Part shown: positions 35,309 to 44,256 of the stretch, piece after piece
Numbering within the stretch: position 1 is the first letter of the stretch
Layout of the letters: every line of letters begins with the position of its first letter
Assembly (NCBI RefSeq): GCF_001425005.1
Contig: NZ_LMDB01000012.1
Location: forward strand, 248,001 to 312,000
DNA: 64,000 nt
Reading direction: 5' to 3'
Origin: Duganella sp. Root336D2
Lineage (GTDB): Bacteria > Pseudomonadota > Gammaproteobacteria > Burkholderiales > Burkholderiaceae_D
Translations under genes and position numbers: made by a program
The notes under the pieces: generated by a model
Told to the model about the DNA's origin: nothing
Seen by the model: the letters and a program-made list of their open reading frames with translations, nothing else
Databases searched by the model: none

Positions 35309-36793
35309 ATGCATATTATTCGATTCCCTGGATCCATCCTGCTCGGCCTGGCATTTTCCAGCGCCCTGGCCGCTCCCCTCAATGCCAGCAAATTTTCACC
35401 CACTTACATAGGTTTTTCTGCCGACAATGCTCGCGCTTGTCTCGTTGGACAAAGCTTTGATCCCGAATGGGGGAATAGCACTGCCGAGCTGACGCTGCTT
35501 GACCTGAAGCGCGACGCCGTCCTGGCCAAGACGCAAATCCCCGTGCCCGATGATGACGCATCGCTGTACCCGGTGCAGTGCGCGTTCGATGGCGAGAATG
35601 TCTACCTGCTGGCGAACGTGGATACCCAAGCTTCGCGCTCGCTGAACCAGGGCCTCGTCTACATGTACCAATTCAATATGCAGGGAAAGCAGCTTGGAAA
35701 GAAAGAGCTTGCGATCCCGGGAAGCAACAGCTACGGCCATGCGCTGGGCGTATCCGCGAGTGGGCTACAGGTTGCAGGCTATATCAAGGACGAGGATGAC
35801 TCCTCCGAGTATTACTCCTTCTTTACGCTCGCGCTGGACCGGCGCCTGAAAGAGGGTAAGCTGAACGTTCGCAAGACGGGCGCCTTCAGGAGCGGTTCCG
35901 AGGCGCGCTTTGTAGGCGACAACGTGCAGGTTGCCGGGCCATTCGTTGCAGCTAAAGTAGTGAAGGACAACTGGGTCGACGACTATGCAAATTCGCGCGT
36001 CCTGGTCAATGGCGGTTATGCCTGGAGCATGCGTCCGTTCAAGCAATCCCCGCGCCACGTGGCGGCGGGAATTTCCCAGCAGGGTGCGATCTATTCGCTC
36101 GCCTACGAGAAGACAGGATCGACACTGGCAGTGACCAGCGCCGAAGGCAAGCAGCTCTCGCTGGCCAGCTATCCGAGCAAATTTTGCGAAACGAGTTCGA
36201 TTACCGAATATGGCGCGGACGTGCTGGCCTTGCGCAAGCCTTGCGACGTGAAGCGCAAGGCGGCGGAGCTGGTACTCATTTCTCCCGCCAATGGAAAGGA
36301 AACTCCGTTGCAACTGGCGCCAGGGGAACCGGTGTTCGCGGCCACCAATTCAGGGCAATGGGTCGTCATCTCCAAAGATGCCGGCGGCAAGCTTGCCTGG
36401 TACACGGGCGCTGTTGGCGGCGAGACGCGCTTCAGCCAGACGACAGCCGGAGTGGAGCATTCCCTGAGCCTTGGCCGCATCAATATCGATAAGAAGGGCC
36501 AGCGCTCTTTCGATTTCGCTTACGAGCAGCGTGCCGGCGAATGCCGCTTCAGCATGAACGGGCACGCGGTCCAAGTGGATATCTTTAATCCAGAAGGAGA
36601 CGATGGCAAGGAGCTGCCGCAGGTCGTCATGTACGACAGCGAGGGCATTGCCCTGACGCTGCCACTGGATGGACCGCCGCGGCAGGCTTCTTTCACCGGC
36701 ACCCTGGCGCCCGAGCAGGCAAAGCGCAGCTGCGGCAACAAGAACGGCGGCAAGGTGTCCTTGACGTTCAGCGCAGCAGGCGCCCGCCGTTAA
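35309..36793 (+). CDS. exported protein, probable beta-propeller, unknown function
   Basis: A 494-residue protein with a signal peptide (SILLGLAFSSALA/AP, cleavage near residue 21). The mature part is beta-rich with repeating units of the form GDNVQVAG / GVSASGLQVAGYI / GENVYLLANVD, suggesting a WD- or PQQ-like propeller, followed by a smaller C-terminal domain with two Cys. No catalytic motif is visible. It stands alone between a terminator and the DUF5694 gene. Confidence 0.75.
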   Translation: MHIIRFPGSILLGLAFSSALAAPLNASKFSPTYIGFSADNARACLVGQSFDPEWGNSTAELTLLDLKRDAVLAKTQIPVPDDDASLYPVQCAFDGENVYLLANVDTQASRSLNQGLVYMYQFNMQGKQLGKKELAIPGSNSYGHALGVSASGLQVAGYIKDEDDSSEYYSFFTLALDRRLKEGKLNVRKTGAFRSGSEARFVGDNVQVAGPFVAAKVVKDNWVDDYANSRVLVNGGYAWSMRPFKQSPRHVAAGISQQGAIYSLAYEKTGSTLAVTSAEGKQLSLASYPSKFCETSSITEYGADVLALRKPCDVKRKAAELVLISPANGKETPLQLAPGEPVFAATNSGQWVVISKDAGGKLAWYTGAVGGETRFSQTTAGVEHSLSLGRINIDKKGQRSFDFAYEQRAGECRFSMNGHAVQVDIFNPEGDDGKELPQVVMYDSEGIALTLPLDGPPRQASFTGTLAPEQAKRSCGNKNGGKVSLTFSAAGARR

Positions 36794-36895
36794 ACGCCAT
36801 CCATCCACTTGATCCTGCATCCTGTCGGATAGCGGGGGCGCGCACGCGCGCGGGATCCTAGAATCGGCACTCCTATCAACCGTCGGGGGAGTGAA

Positions 36896-37948
36896 ATGGG
36901 CATGTGGAAAAAAGTGGCGTGGGGGCTGGCTGCGGCATCGCCGTTGCTGGCGCAAGCGCAGGTCGATTTGACCAAGCTCGATCGCGACATGGCGGGGCCG
37001 AAGTCGCAGGTGATGGTGCTGGGCACCGTCCATTTGAGCGGCACGCCGGCCACATTCAAAGCGGCTTCCCTGGGCGGTGTCATCGACCGCCTGGCAGCCT
37101 TCAAGCCCGACATCATTACCATTGAGAGCGAGTCCGGGGAGGACTGTGACCTCGCGGCGCGGCATCCCGCAAAGTATGGGGCGAACTGGTGTCCCAAGAC
37201 TGAGGTAGCGATGGCTGCGACCGGGCTCGATATGCCGGCTGCGCTGGCGGAAGTGGATACGACGCTGAAGGCCTGGCCTGCGAAGCCGACTGCATCGCAG
37301 CGCAGGCGTCTGGCGGCAGCGTTCCTGGCGGCGAACGAGCCCTCGTCGGCCCTGGTGCAGTGGCTGCAGTTGCCTGCGGCCGAGCGCCGCGAGGGCGATA
37401 GCCTGGATGCGGCCCTGGTGGCAATGCTGGAAAAGCTTGAAAAGCGCAAGAACGAGGACAACCTGATTGCGGCGCCACTGGCCGCCAGGCTTGGCCTGCA
37501 GCGCGTCTATTCGGTTGATAACCATACCGGCGACCGTATCGACCTGCCTGACATCAAGGCCTTCGTGAAGCAGCTGGAGGCTGCCTGGGCGTCAAGCAGC
37601 GCCGAAATGAACGTCCGCCGCAAGCAGGAAGATGCCTTGTCGCAGGCGGACGATATGCTGCCCTTGTACCGTTTCATAAACGCGCCGGAGAGCATGCGCA
37701 TCCATGCGGAGTCGAACGTAGTAGGGCCGATGCGGGCGAAGTCGGCGGAAGTTTACCCGCAAATCTGGGTAGGCGGCTGGGAGATCCGCAACCTGCGCAT
37801 GGTGGCCAACATCCGTGAAACCTTCCGCGAGCGTCCGGGGGCCCGTGTGCTGTCCATTGTCGGCGCTGCGCATAAGCCTTGGTTTGACCATTGGCTTGCG
37901 CAGCTGCAGGGCGTGGAGATCGTCGATGCTGTCGACGTTTTGAAGTGA
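36896..37948 (+). CDS. exported DUF5694 protein (TraB/ChaN-like superfamily)
   Basis: A 350-residue protein with a signal peptide (residues 1-21, WGLAAASPLLAQA/QV). The core pattern VMVLGTVHLSG, ITIESESGEDCD and the terminal VLSIVGAAHKPWFDHW (H in GTVH, E in ESE, H in GAAH) is that of DUF5694, related to TraB/Tiki/ChaN-type putative metallohydrolases. The substrate is unknown. CGGGGGAG precedes the ATG at 36896. Confidence 0.82.
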   Translation: MGMWKKVAWGLAAASPLLAQAQVDLTKLDRDMAGPKSQVMVLGTVHLSGTPATFKAASLGGVIDRLAAFKPDIITIESESGEDCDLAARHPAKYGANWCPKTEVAMAATGLDMPAALAEVDTTLKAWPAKPTASQRRRLAAAFLAANEPSSALVQWLQLPAAERREGDSLDAALVAMLEKLEKRKNEDNLIAAPLAARLGLQRVYSVDNHTGDRIDLPDIKAFVKQLEAAWASSSAEMNVRRKQEDALSQADDMLPLYRFINAPESMRIHAESNVVGPMRAKSAEVYPQIWVGGWEIRNLRMVANIRETFRERPGARVLSIVGAAHKPWFDHWLAQLQGVEIVDAVDVLK

Positions 37949-37967
37949 CGCAGCGCAGGAACGCCGC

Positions 37968-38888
37968 TCAATCAAACGCTGCCCGGATCTCGCGGCTGAT
38001 TTGTCGCGGTGCCTGCAGGTGGGCGTAGTGGCCGAGCCCGGGCAGGATGCTGAATGGCCGACCTGACTTGGCGGCGAATTCTTCGCCCATCTTCTTGTCG
38101 ATGTAGATATCCTTCTCTCCCCACACAACCTGGACCGGTGTTTTCAGGCGTTCCAGGTTGGCCTCGAAATACTGCTGGTCGCGGGTGAAGTGCGAGTAGT
38201 AGTGGTAGAAGGCGTCTCCCGTGCTCAGGCGGCCCTGCGTCCAGCCGGCCAGCATGTCTTCCGTGAAATCCGCAGGCACATTGAATTGCTCGCTGGCTTC
38301 CAGGCCGCGGCGGAAGGTGTTTTCGATGATCTCGTTGCGATTCTGGTTGATCGCGGTGCGGGTTACCTGGGCGGTCTGCGGCTCTTTCAGGCTGCGCAGG
38401 CGGTCGGACATGTATTGCGGCCGGTCGAATGGGGCGAAGTCGCCGGCGATGATTTTCCTTGCGATGTCAGGCTGCTCCAGCGCTGCCAGCAGCGGCGGCA
38501 GGGCGCCGATATCAGTGGCGTAAATCACCAGCGTTGAGCGGTCGATGCCTGCCTTGTCGATGTAGGCCTTAACGACTTGCGCATAGTCGCGCGGTGCGTA
38601 GGCGAATTTGGCGGCGGAAGGGCGTGACGATTGACCATAGCCCGGCCAGTCAAAGGCGTGCACTTCGTAATCGCGGCCCAGGTCCAGCGCCAGGTCGCGC
38701 CAGGTGAGCATGGTTTCCGGAAAGCCGTGCAGGAACAGTACCGTGCCTTTGGCTGCCGGATTTTTGACCACCATCCGGCGCAGGGTGATATCGGGGCTGA
38801 GTTTTACGTAGTCGATTTCCTGGGCGGCGGCGCCGGCCAATGCAAGGGTGCCTGCAGCAGCGGCGATTGATTTCTTGAGCGCGGACAT
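37968..38888 (-). CDS. exported alpha/beta hydrolase with Asp nucleophile (epoxide hydrolase-like)
   Basis: A 306-residue protein with a signal peptide (residues 1-22). It has the oxyanion motif HGFPET and the nucleophile elbow YATDIGA, where Asp replaces the usual Ser. Asp at this place defines epoxide hydrolases and haloalkane dehalogenases. The acid is probably in EKDIYID and the His in GLGHYAHLQAP. It should hydrolyse epoxides or C-halogen bonds in the periplasm; the substrate is unknown. Confidence 0.85.
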   Translation of the reverse strand: MSALKKSIAAAAGTLALAGAAAQEIDYVKLSPDITLRRMVVKNPAAKGTVLFLHGFPETMLTWRDLALDLGRDYEVHAFDWPGYGQSSRPSAAKFAYAPRDYAQVVKAYIDKAGIDRSTLVIYATDIGALPPLLAALEQPDIARKIIAGDFAPFDRPQYMSDRLRSLKEPQTAQVTRTAINQNRNEIIENTFRRGLEASEQFNVPADFTEDMLAGWTQGRLSTGDAFYHYYSHFTRDQQYFEANLERLKTPVQVVWGEKDIYIDKKMGEEFAAKSGRPFSILPGLGHYAHLQAPRQISREIRAAFD

Positions 38889-38971
38889 ATTGGTGATCCT
38901 TGGTGAAGGGTTCGAGATGCCTTCAATATAGGTTCCGCTGCTTGTGGCGTAAATGACGTATTTCCCTCCTT

Positions 38972-39973
38972 TCAGGACATGCGCGCTATACGGCGCAGTG
39001 CTTGCGGCGGCTGTCCGTAGGCGCGCAGGAAGGCGCGTCGCATGCGTTCGGTATCGATGAAGCCGGTTTCCGCCGCGATTTCTTCGATGGTGTGGCGGCT
39101 TTGCTCGATCATCAGGCGCGCGGCTTCCAGCCGCAGGTGCTCGATCGCCTTGGCCGGCGACTGGCCGGTTTCGCTTGTGAAGGCTCGGCTGAACTGTCGA
39201 GGGCTGAGGTGTGCGACACCGGCCAGTTCCTGGACCGACAGACCGGAGTGCAGGTGATTGCGCGCATACTCCAGCACGCGCTGGATGCGGTCGGACTTGG
39301 CGCCAAGTTGCAGGAGGGTGGAATGCTGGGACTGGCCTCCGCCGCGACGATGGTAGACCACCAGCTTCTTCGCCACCGCTGCCGCGAGTTCGGCGCCGTA
39401 ATCGGCCTCGATAAGGCCCAGCGCAAGGTCGATGCCGGTGCTCATGCCGGCCGAAGTCCAGACTGGGCCATCGTTGATGAAAATGCGGTCCGCATCGACG
39501 CGCGCCGCGGGGAATTGCTGCTGCAGTTCGCGGGCAAACAACCAGTGCGTTGTGACGCGCCTGCCGTCGATCAGGCCAGCTTCGCCAAGCAGGAAAGTGC
39601 CGGTGCAGACGGATGCGGTCCGGCGCGCAAGCCTGGCGGCGGCGCGCAAGCGAATGAGTATCTGCGTGTCGGTGGGCGCTGGCGCAACCAGGCCGCAGAC
39701 GATCAGGGTGTCCAGCCGGCGCCGCGCGAGCGGCTGGGTTTCCAGCGAGGCGCCGAACGAATTTGCAACCGGGCCGCCATGTGCGGAAAAAAAGCCGATG
39801 TCGTACAGGCGCTCGCAGGCCGTGGTGTTAGCCAGTTCGAACGCGGAGGCGGCGGCCAGCCCCATGATCTGGAAGCCAGGCGGCAGCAGGAAGCCAATCT
39901 TCAGCAAAGCAGGACCTATGGCGTAAAAGGAGGTATTTCGATCATACGCGCCATTGGCTGCCGGCGCTGGCAA
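38972..39973 (-). CDS. GlxA-type transcriptional regulator (DJ-1-like plus AraC domain)
   Basis: A 333-residue protein. Residues about 22-200 form a DJ-1/PfpI-like domain ([24 protein letters not shown], with Cys in [14 protein letters not shown]), and 225-330 an AraC double helix-turn-helix ([40 protein letters not shown]). GlxA-type regulators sense metabolites such as amino-acid derivatives. It is divergent from a DJ-1/PfpI gene 75 bp away, which it likely controls. Confidence 0.9.
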   Translation of the reverse strand: MPAPAANGAYDRNTSFYAIGPALLKIGFLLPPGFQIMGLAAASAFELANTTACERLYDIGFFSAHGGPVANSFGASLETQPLARRRLDTLIVCGLVAPAPTDTQILIRLRAAARLARRTASVCTGTFLLGEAGLIDGRRVTTHWLFARELQQQFPAARVDADRIFINDGPVWTSAGMSTGIDLALGLIEADYGAELAAAVAKKLVVYHRRGGGQSQHSTLLQLGAKSDRIQRVLEYARNHLHSGLSVQELAGVAHLSPRQFSRAFTSETGQSPAKAIEHLRLEAARLMIEQSRHTIEEIAAETGFIDTERMRRAFLRAYGQPPQALRRIARMS

Positions 39974-40048
39974 GCGATGTTATCCTCATCAGTCGCGCTG
40001 CTCATCGTAAGCGCATTTCGTCATGCAAGTTTTAACAAGGAGATCGGA

Positions 40049-40630
40049 ATGGCAATCAAGAAGATCCTGTTTTTGACGGGCGACTTTGCGGAAGATTATG
40101 AAACCATGGTGCCGTTCCAGGCACTGCAGATGGTTGGGCACACGGTGCACGCGGTCTGCCCTGGCAAGAATGCGGGCGAGAAGATCAAGACCGCGATCCA
40201 CGATTTTGAGGGCGACCAGACTTATACTGAAAAACCAGGCCACCAGTTTGCGCTGAACGCGAGCTTTGACGACGCTCGTGCCTCGGCCTACGACGCGCTG
40301 GTGATTGCGGGCGGACGGGCGCCGGAATATTTGCGCCTCAACCAGCGAGTGCTGGAAACGGTGCAGGAATTCGCCAAGGCGGGCAAGCCGATTGCGGCGA
40401 TCTGCCACGGTGCGCAGATCCTGACTGCGGCTGACGTCATCAAGGGCAGGCGCATCTCGGCGTATCCAGCGTGTGCGCCTGAAGTCCGCATGGCTGGGGG
40501 CGAATACGTTTCGGTCGAGATGGACCAGGCGGTCACTGATGGAAATTTCGTGACAGCGCCAGCGTGGCCTGCGCATCCGCAATGGATGGCGCAGTTCCTC
40601 AAGGTGCTCGGTACCGAGATCAAGCCTTAA
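40049..40630 (+). CDS. DJ-1/PfpI-family protein
   Basis: A 193-residue protein with the PfpI-type nucleophile Cys in [15 protein letters not shown] and the Glu in [10 protein letters not shown]. Family members act as glyoxalases, deglycases or proteases; which applies is not visible. The ATG at 40049 has AAGGAGA upstream. The frame is open far to the left as a shadow of the GlxA gene. Its stop shares TTAA with the convergent TetR gene. Confidence 0.88.
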   Translation: MAIKKILFLTGDFAEDYETMVPFQALQMVGHTVHAVCPGKNAGEKIKTAIHDFEGDQTYTEKPGHQFALNASFDDARASAYDALVIAGGRAPEYLRLNQRVLETVQEFAKAGKPIAAICHGAQILTAADVIKGRRISAYPACAPEVRMAGGEYVSVEMDQAVTDGNFVTAPAWPAHPQWMAQFLKVLGTEIKP

Positions 40631-41208
40631 TTCGCACCCAGCAGCGCCAGTGCTTGCTGGCGTGCCGCCGCGCGCAATGATGCGCGTAGTACAGGATCGT
40701 CGGTGGTGCGGGCCAGCACCATGCCGCCGACGCAGAGCGCCACGATGGCTTGCGCCCTCTGCTCGCCGTCGCCGTAGTCCTTCAACGCGTGCGCGTAAAT
40801 GCGTGTCAGGTTGCGGATCAGGTCTGTGTAGGCGCGCTGTGGCGACAGGCCGGCGCGGGCCACGTCGCCGGGCAAGGCATACAGGGGGCAGTGGTTCTCG
40901 ATATCTTCCAGCACTTTGTCGCTAAGGTAAAGGTTCAACAGCCGATGAGCCATGTCGCGCGGGTCGGCCGAGGGCGCGCTGGCGATGTCCTTTCGGAAGG
41001 GGTTGCAGGTGGTGAAGCTGGCTACAGCGGCGGCGTACAGTTCATCCTTGCTGCCGAAATGGTTGTAGAAACCACCGCGCGTCAGGCCGGCTTCTGACAT
41101 GATGGTTTCGATCGATACCTGCTCGAAGCCGTGACGGTTGAACAGCTTGCGGGCTGATTCGACGATCCTGGCGCGGGTGCGCTCCTTGTGCTCTGCGGTG
41201 TAAGGCAT
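40627..41208 (-). CDS. TetR-family transcriptional regulator
   Basis: A 193-residue repressor with an N-terminal helix-turn-helix ([39 protein letters not shown], residues 17-55) and an all-helical ligand domain. It is divergent from a glutathione S-transferase, with a perfect palindrome in the shared gap. The simplest reading is ligand-relieved repression of the transferase and of itself. Confidence 0.92.
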   Translation of the reverse strand: MPYTAEHKERTRARIVESARKLFNRHGFEQVSIETIMSEAGLTRGGFYNHFGSKDELYAAAVASFTTCNPFRKDIASAPSADPRDMAHRLLNLYLSDKVLEDIENHCPLYALPGDVARAGLSPQRAYTDLIRNLTRIYAHALKDYGDGEQRAQAIVALCVGGMVLARTTDDPVLRASLRAAARQQALALLGAN

Positions 41209-41249
41209 GGGGGGCTTCCTCCTTGATCGGCATTATGCGTCCGATTGAA

Positions 41250-41269
41250 AATATGTTCTTGAACATATT
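41250..41269. promoter_or_regulatory. TetR-type operator
   Basis: AATATGTTC-TT-GAACATATT is a 20-base palindrome with perfect 9-bp arms in the middle of the 114-bp TetR/GST gap. Its length and symmetry suit a TetR dimer. Confidence 0.75.
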
Positions 41270-41322
41270 AAGTATCTCCGTAATCTGCCACATGTTCACA
41301 TCCCAACCCTAAGGAGACAGAC

Positions 41323-41970
41323 ATGTACACCCTGGTTACTTTGCGTTCCGTTCCAGATTTCGCTGTTGGTTACGTGCGCGACCTGCGCGCACGCTGGGCG
41401 CTGGAAGAGGCAGGCCAGCCGTATTCCGTGCAGACAATTGGGCCTGAAGACCAGATGTCGTCCACCTATCGCCAGCAGCAGCCTTTTGGCCAGGTGCCTG
41501 TGCTGCTGGATGGCGATCAGCCGATCTTCGAGTCCGGCGCCATACTGCGCCACTTGGGCGACCAACTGGGGCTGATGCCGACCGGCGCGCGCGAGCGGCA
41601 GTTGGCCGAGATGTGGTTGTACGCGGCACTGAATTCGGTCGAGCCGTATTTCGGTGCCTTTGCGGAGCTGGACGTGTTCCATGCGGGAGAAGCATGGGTC
41701 GAAGCTCGCCGGCCCGGGCTGGAAGCGATGGCGAAGCGCCGCCTCGGCGACCTGGAAGCATGGCTGTCAGGTAGCGACTATCTGGCTGGCACGTTCAGCG
41801 TTGCCGACATCATGATGTCGACGGTATTGCGCCTGCTGGACTCGAGCGGCCTGCTGGAGCAATTCCCGGCGGTCAGCGCCTACCAGGCGCGCTGCATGGA
41901 CCGTCCAGCCTACGCGCGGGCAGTGGCAGCACAGGTGGCGCTGTATGCGCCGAAGCAGGCGGCAGCCTGA
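41323..41970 (+). CDS. glutathione S-transferase
   Basis: A 215-residue protein with a thioredoxin-like N-terminal domain (residues 1-83; RARWALEEAGQPYSVQ, QVPVLLDGDQPIFESGAILRHLG, in which PVL and ESGAI form the glutathione site) and the helical C-terminal domain with YLAGTFSVADIMMST. It conjugates or reduces electrophiles with glutathione in the cytoplasm. AAGGAG precedes the ATG. Control by the divergent TetR is likely. Confidence 0.9.
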   Translation: MYTLVTLRSVPDFAVGYVRDLRARWALEEAGQPYSVQTIGPEDQMSSTYRQQQPFGQVPVLLDGDQPIFESGAILRHLGDQLGLMPTGARERQLAEMWLYAALNSVEPYFGAFAELDVFHAGEAWVEARRPGLEAMAKRRLGDLEAWLSGSDYLAGTFSVADIMMSTVLRLLDSSGLLEQFPAVSAYQARCMDRPAYARAVAAQVALYAPKQAAA

Positions 41971-41999
41971 GGTTAGCCGCCCGCCGGGCAAACCCTTAT

Positions 42000-44150
42000 T
42001 CAGCGCGGCACGATGGCGAACTGCGGCCGCTCGCTGTAGTTCGGCTTGACGCTACGGTTGATGAAGCGCGTCCATGCCTCACGGGCGTTGGGGATGCCGG
42101 TAGCGGCGGCCATGGCCAGCGCCGGCTGCATGTTCGAGGGATAGCCTTCCGGCGAGGTGGCGTAACCGGTCATCTCGCCGGCCAGCCATGGCGAGCGCCA
42201 GACGTTGGCATCCTTGTCGACCTGGGTGCGCCAGTTGGCCTGGGCCTGGCTGCCGCAAGGCTGCTCCAGGTAGCGTGCACCGGTGCTGTTCACCATTGGT
42301 GAGCCGTCGTTATTGCGCATGGTCGCCTGGTAGGCTTCGGCGAAACTGGTGAAATAAGCGGAGGTGGCGCTCGGCCGTACCATGAGGGCGTAGACCGCAC
42401 CGTCAATCCAGCAGTAGCCACTGGCCATCATGCGGCCGACCGGGAAGCGCGCTTTCCAGGCCAGGATCGGCTGCGCTGCGGTAAATCCCATTTCGTCCAG
42501 ATGGCCGACCGTCGATGTGAAGAAGTCGTCCATCCAAGGGGCGACGCCGGTACTCGGCCCGGTTGGACCGCTGTAGGCCACGGCGTAGCTGGTGGCTGTA
42601 TTGTCGATGAAGCCCAGCTGGTTTGTGGCACTGCCGGCGAAGGTGGTGTTGTAAAAATCCAGGTTGTCTTTCAGGACCTGGTTGAAATAGGCCTTCATTG
42701 GATGGGCGTCCGGCGTGATGTAGGCGGCATGTCCCAACGTGCGCAGCGACCAGGCCTGGCCACGGACCTGGTTGCCCTTCACCAGGCCTTTGGAAAGCGC
42801 GCGGTAATGCGGATTCATGGTGACCAGGTTCCAGTTCGCCCAGAACTGCAATTCGTCCAGATAATAGGTATCCCCGGTGAGGAGGTAGGGCAGGTAGGCG
42901 AAAGAGGGCTGGTGGGCTGAATCGGGCGTATAAGGCGTGCTGCATGCGCCGGCCACGGTCGAAGTACAACGCGGCATGTCTTCGTGCTTTTGGGTGAGCG
43001 GATTGTAGCTGTCGGAGCCGATGCGCTGGTCGCGCACGTAAGGGTACTCAATGATCGACACCACCTGGTCCGTGTTTTTGTCGCGATAGTGGACCGGCCA
43101 GCTTCCCGCCAGGTCGCCCAGCCCGACTGTCACCTGCCTGGCGCGGGCATCCATGCTGAGCAGGTAGGTTGCGGCCCAGGCGTGCTGCAGCCCGATATCC
43201 GGGCGGCCGCCAGTCGAAGGCATGTATTTGTTCACCAGCGGCATGGCCATCGGGCCACTGTCGGCCGCCTCCCAATCGGTCTTCATCCTGGCAAGGCCGG
43301 TTTGCGAGGGAACCACAGTCCGATCGTAATTGGGCAGGGCGCGCGTGCCAAGCAGATAGGCGATATCATGTTTGACGTGTACTTTCGGTTCGGCGCCGGA
43401 CCAGAACACCTTGCGCCAGCGCGCGTGATGGAAGTGGCTCAACGCGGCTTTGTTATACACCACCTGGTTGTTCACCACGACTTCGGCATCGTAGGTCACA
43501 TTCCTGGGATCCGGTTCATAAGCCCAGTTGTTCTCGACGGTCACGTCCACCCGCGTCGGGCCGGGGCGGCCGCTGCCTGGCACGCGATAGCTGCGGATTG
43601 CGAAGCGCACGGCAAGGTGCGGGTGCGCGACGCCATTCGCCAGCACGGGAGCGCTTACCTGCCATTCGTCGACCAATGGCCCGGCAAGCCAGGTCTTATA
43701 TGGCTTGCTGGCCAGTAGCTGCGCGGCGTCCGCAGTGTAAATGACGCCGCCGACGTTGAGCCGCACCACGGCATTGAAACCACTGGCCAGCAGGGATCCA
43801 GGGCCGGTGCCACCTGACGGCACAGGCATGGGCATTGTCGCCAGCGCTACCTCGGCAGTTTCGCCGCTGCCGAGTTGCGGCAGCACGGCAGTTAGCACGG
43901 CATGGCGCATCGAGCCATCGGCGTGTGTCGCCTTGACGTCGGCCTGCAAAGGTATGGCGACGCCCCTCACTGATGCGGTGATTGTTTCGCCTGGCTTTAC
44001 ATCGCCTTTCGCGAACACGTGGCCGACAGTGACAGGCAGGCCTGCTTGCGCCTGCGCCGAGGCGTCGCTCACTTGAAGGGAGGGCAGTTGCGCCGCCGCC
44101 GCGGCGCCCGAGGCCAGCAGGCCGACGAGATAGAACAGCAAAGATTTCAT
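42000..44150 (-). CDS. large secreted protein, unknown function, divergent from nosZ
   Basis: A 716-residue protein with a Sec signal peptide (residues 1-20). The N-terminal 130 residues (VTVGHVFAKGDVKPGE, then HADGSMRHAVLTAVLP) recall the RIFT-barrel start of exo-rhamnogalacturonan lyase (PcRGLX/YetA)-type proteins; the middle and C-terminal parts are Trp/Tyr/His-rich and helical, compatible with an alpha/alpha barrel (LRTLGHAAYITPDAHPMKAYF). This link is tentative. AGAGGATC precedes the ATG. The gene starts 28 bases from the FNR-type box upstream of nosZ. Confidence 0.8.
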   Translation of the reverse strand: MKSLLFYLVGLLASGAAAAAQLPSLQVSDASAQAQAGLPVTVGHVFAKGDVKPGETITASVRGVAIPLQADVKATHADGSMRHAVLTAVLPQLGSGETAEVALATMPMPVPSGGTGPGSLLASGFNAVVRLNVGGVIYTADAAQLLASKPYKTWLAGPLVDEWQVSAPVLANGVAHPHLAVRFAIRSYRVPGSGRPGPTRVDVTVENNWAYEPDPRNVTYDAEVVVNNQVVYNKAALSHFHHARWRKVFWSGAEPKVHVKHDIAYLLGTRALPNYDRTVVPSQTGLARMKTDWEAADSGPMAMPLVNKYMPSTGGRPDIGLQHAWAATYLLSMDARARQVTVGLGDLAGSWPVHYRDKNTDQVVSIIEYPYVRDQRIGSDSYNPLTQKHEDMPRCTSTVAGACSTPYTPDSAHQPSFAYLPYLLTGDTYYLDELQFWANWNLVTMNPHYRALSKGLVKGNQVRGQAWSLRTLGHAAYITPDAHPMKAYFNQVLKDNLDFYNTTFAGSATNQLGFIDNTATSYAVAYSGPTGPSTGVAPWMDDFFTSTVGHLDEMGFTAAQPILAWKARFPVGRMMASGYCWIDGAVYALMVRPSATSAYFTSFAEAYQATMRNNDGSPMVNSTGARYLEQPCGSQAQANWRTQVDKDANVWRSPWLAGEMTGYATSPEGYPSNMQPALAMAAATGIPNAREAWTRFINRSVKPNYSERPQFAIVPR

Positions 44151-44177
44151 GGGCAGATCCTCTCAAATTGAAAGTGC

Positions 44178-44219
44178 TTGACTTGAATCAATTTAATTAG
44201 CCGGCAAACTCCGTACAGT
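44178..44219 (+). promoter_or_regulatory. FNR/Anr-type box and promoter for the nos operon
   Basis: TTGAC-TTGA-ATCAA (44178-44191) differs by one base from the FNR consensus TTGAT-N4-ATCAA. TACAGT (44214-44219) is a -10 placed so that the box is centred near -41.5, the class II activation position. Oxygen-limited activation of nosZ is the inference. An AGGAG ribosome site (44243-44247) precedes the nosZ ATG. Confidence 0.8.
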
Positions 44220-44256
44220 CCTGCACTGGAATAACACAGAGTAGGAGTATTGAAAC

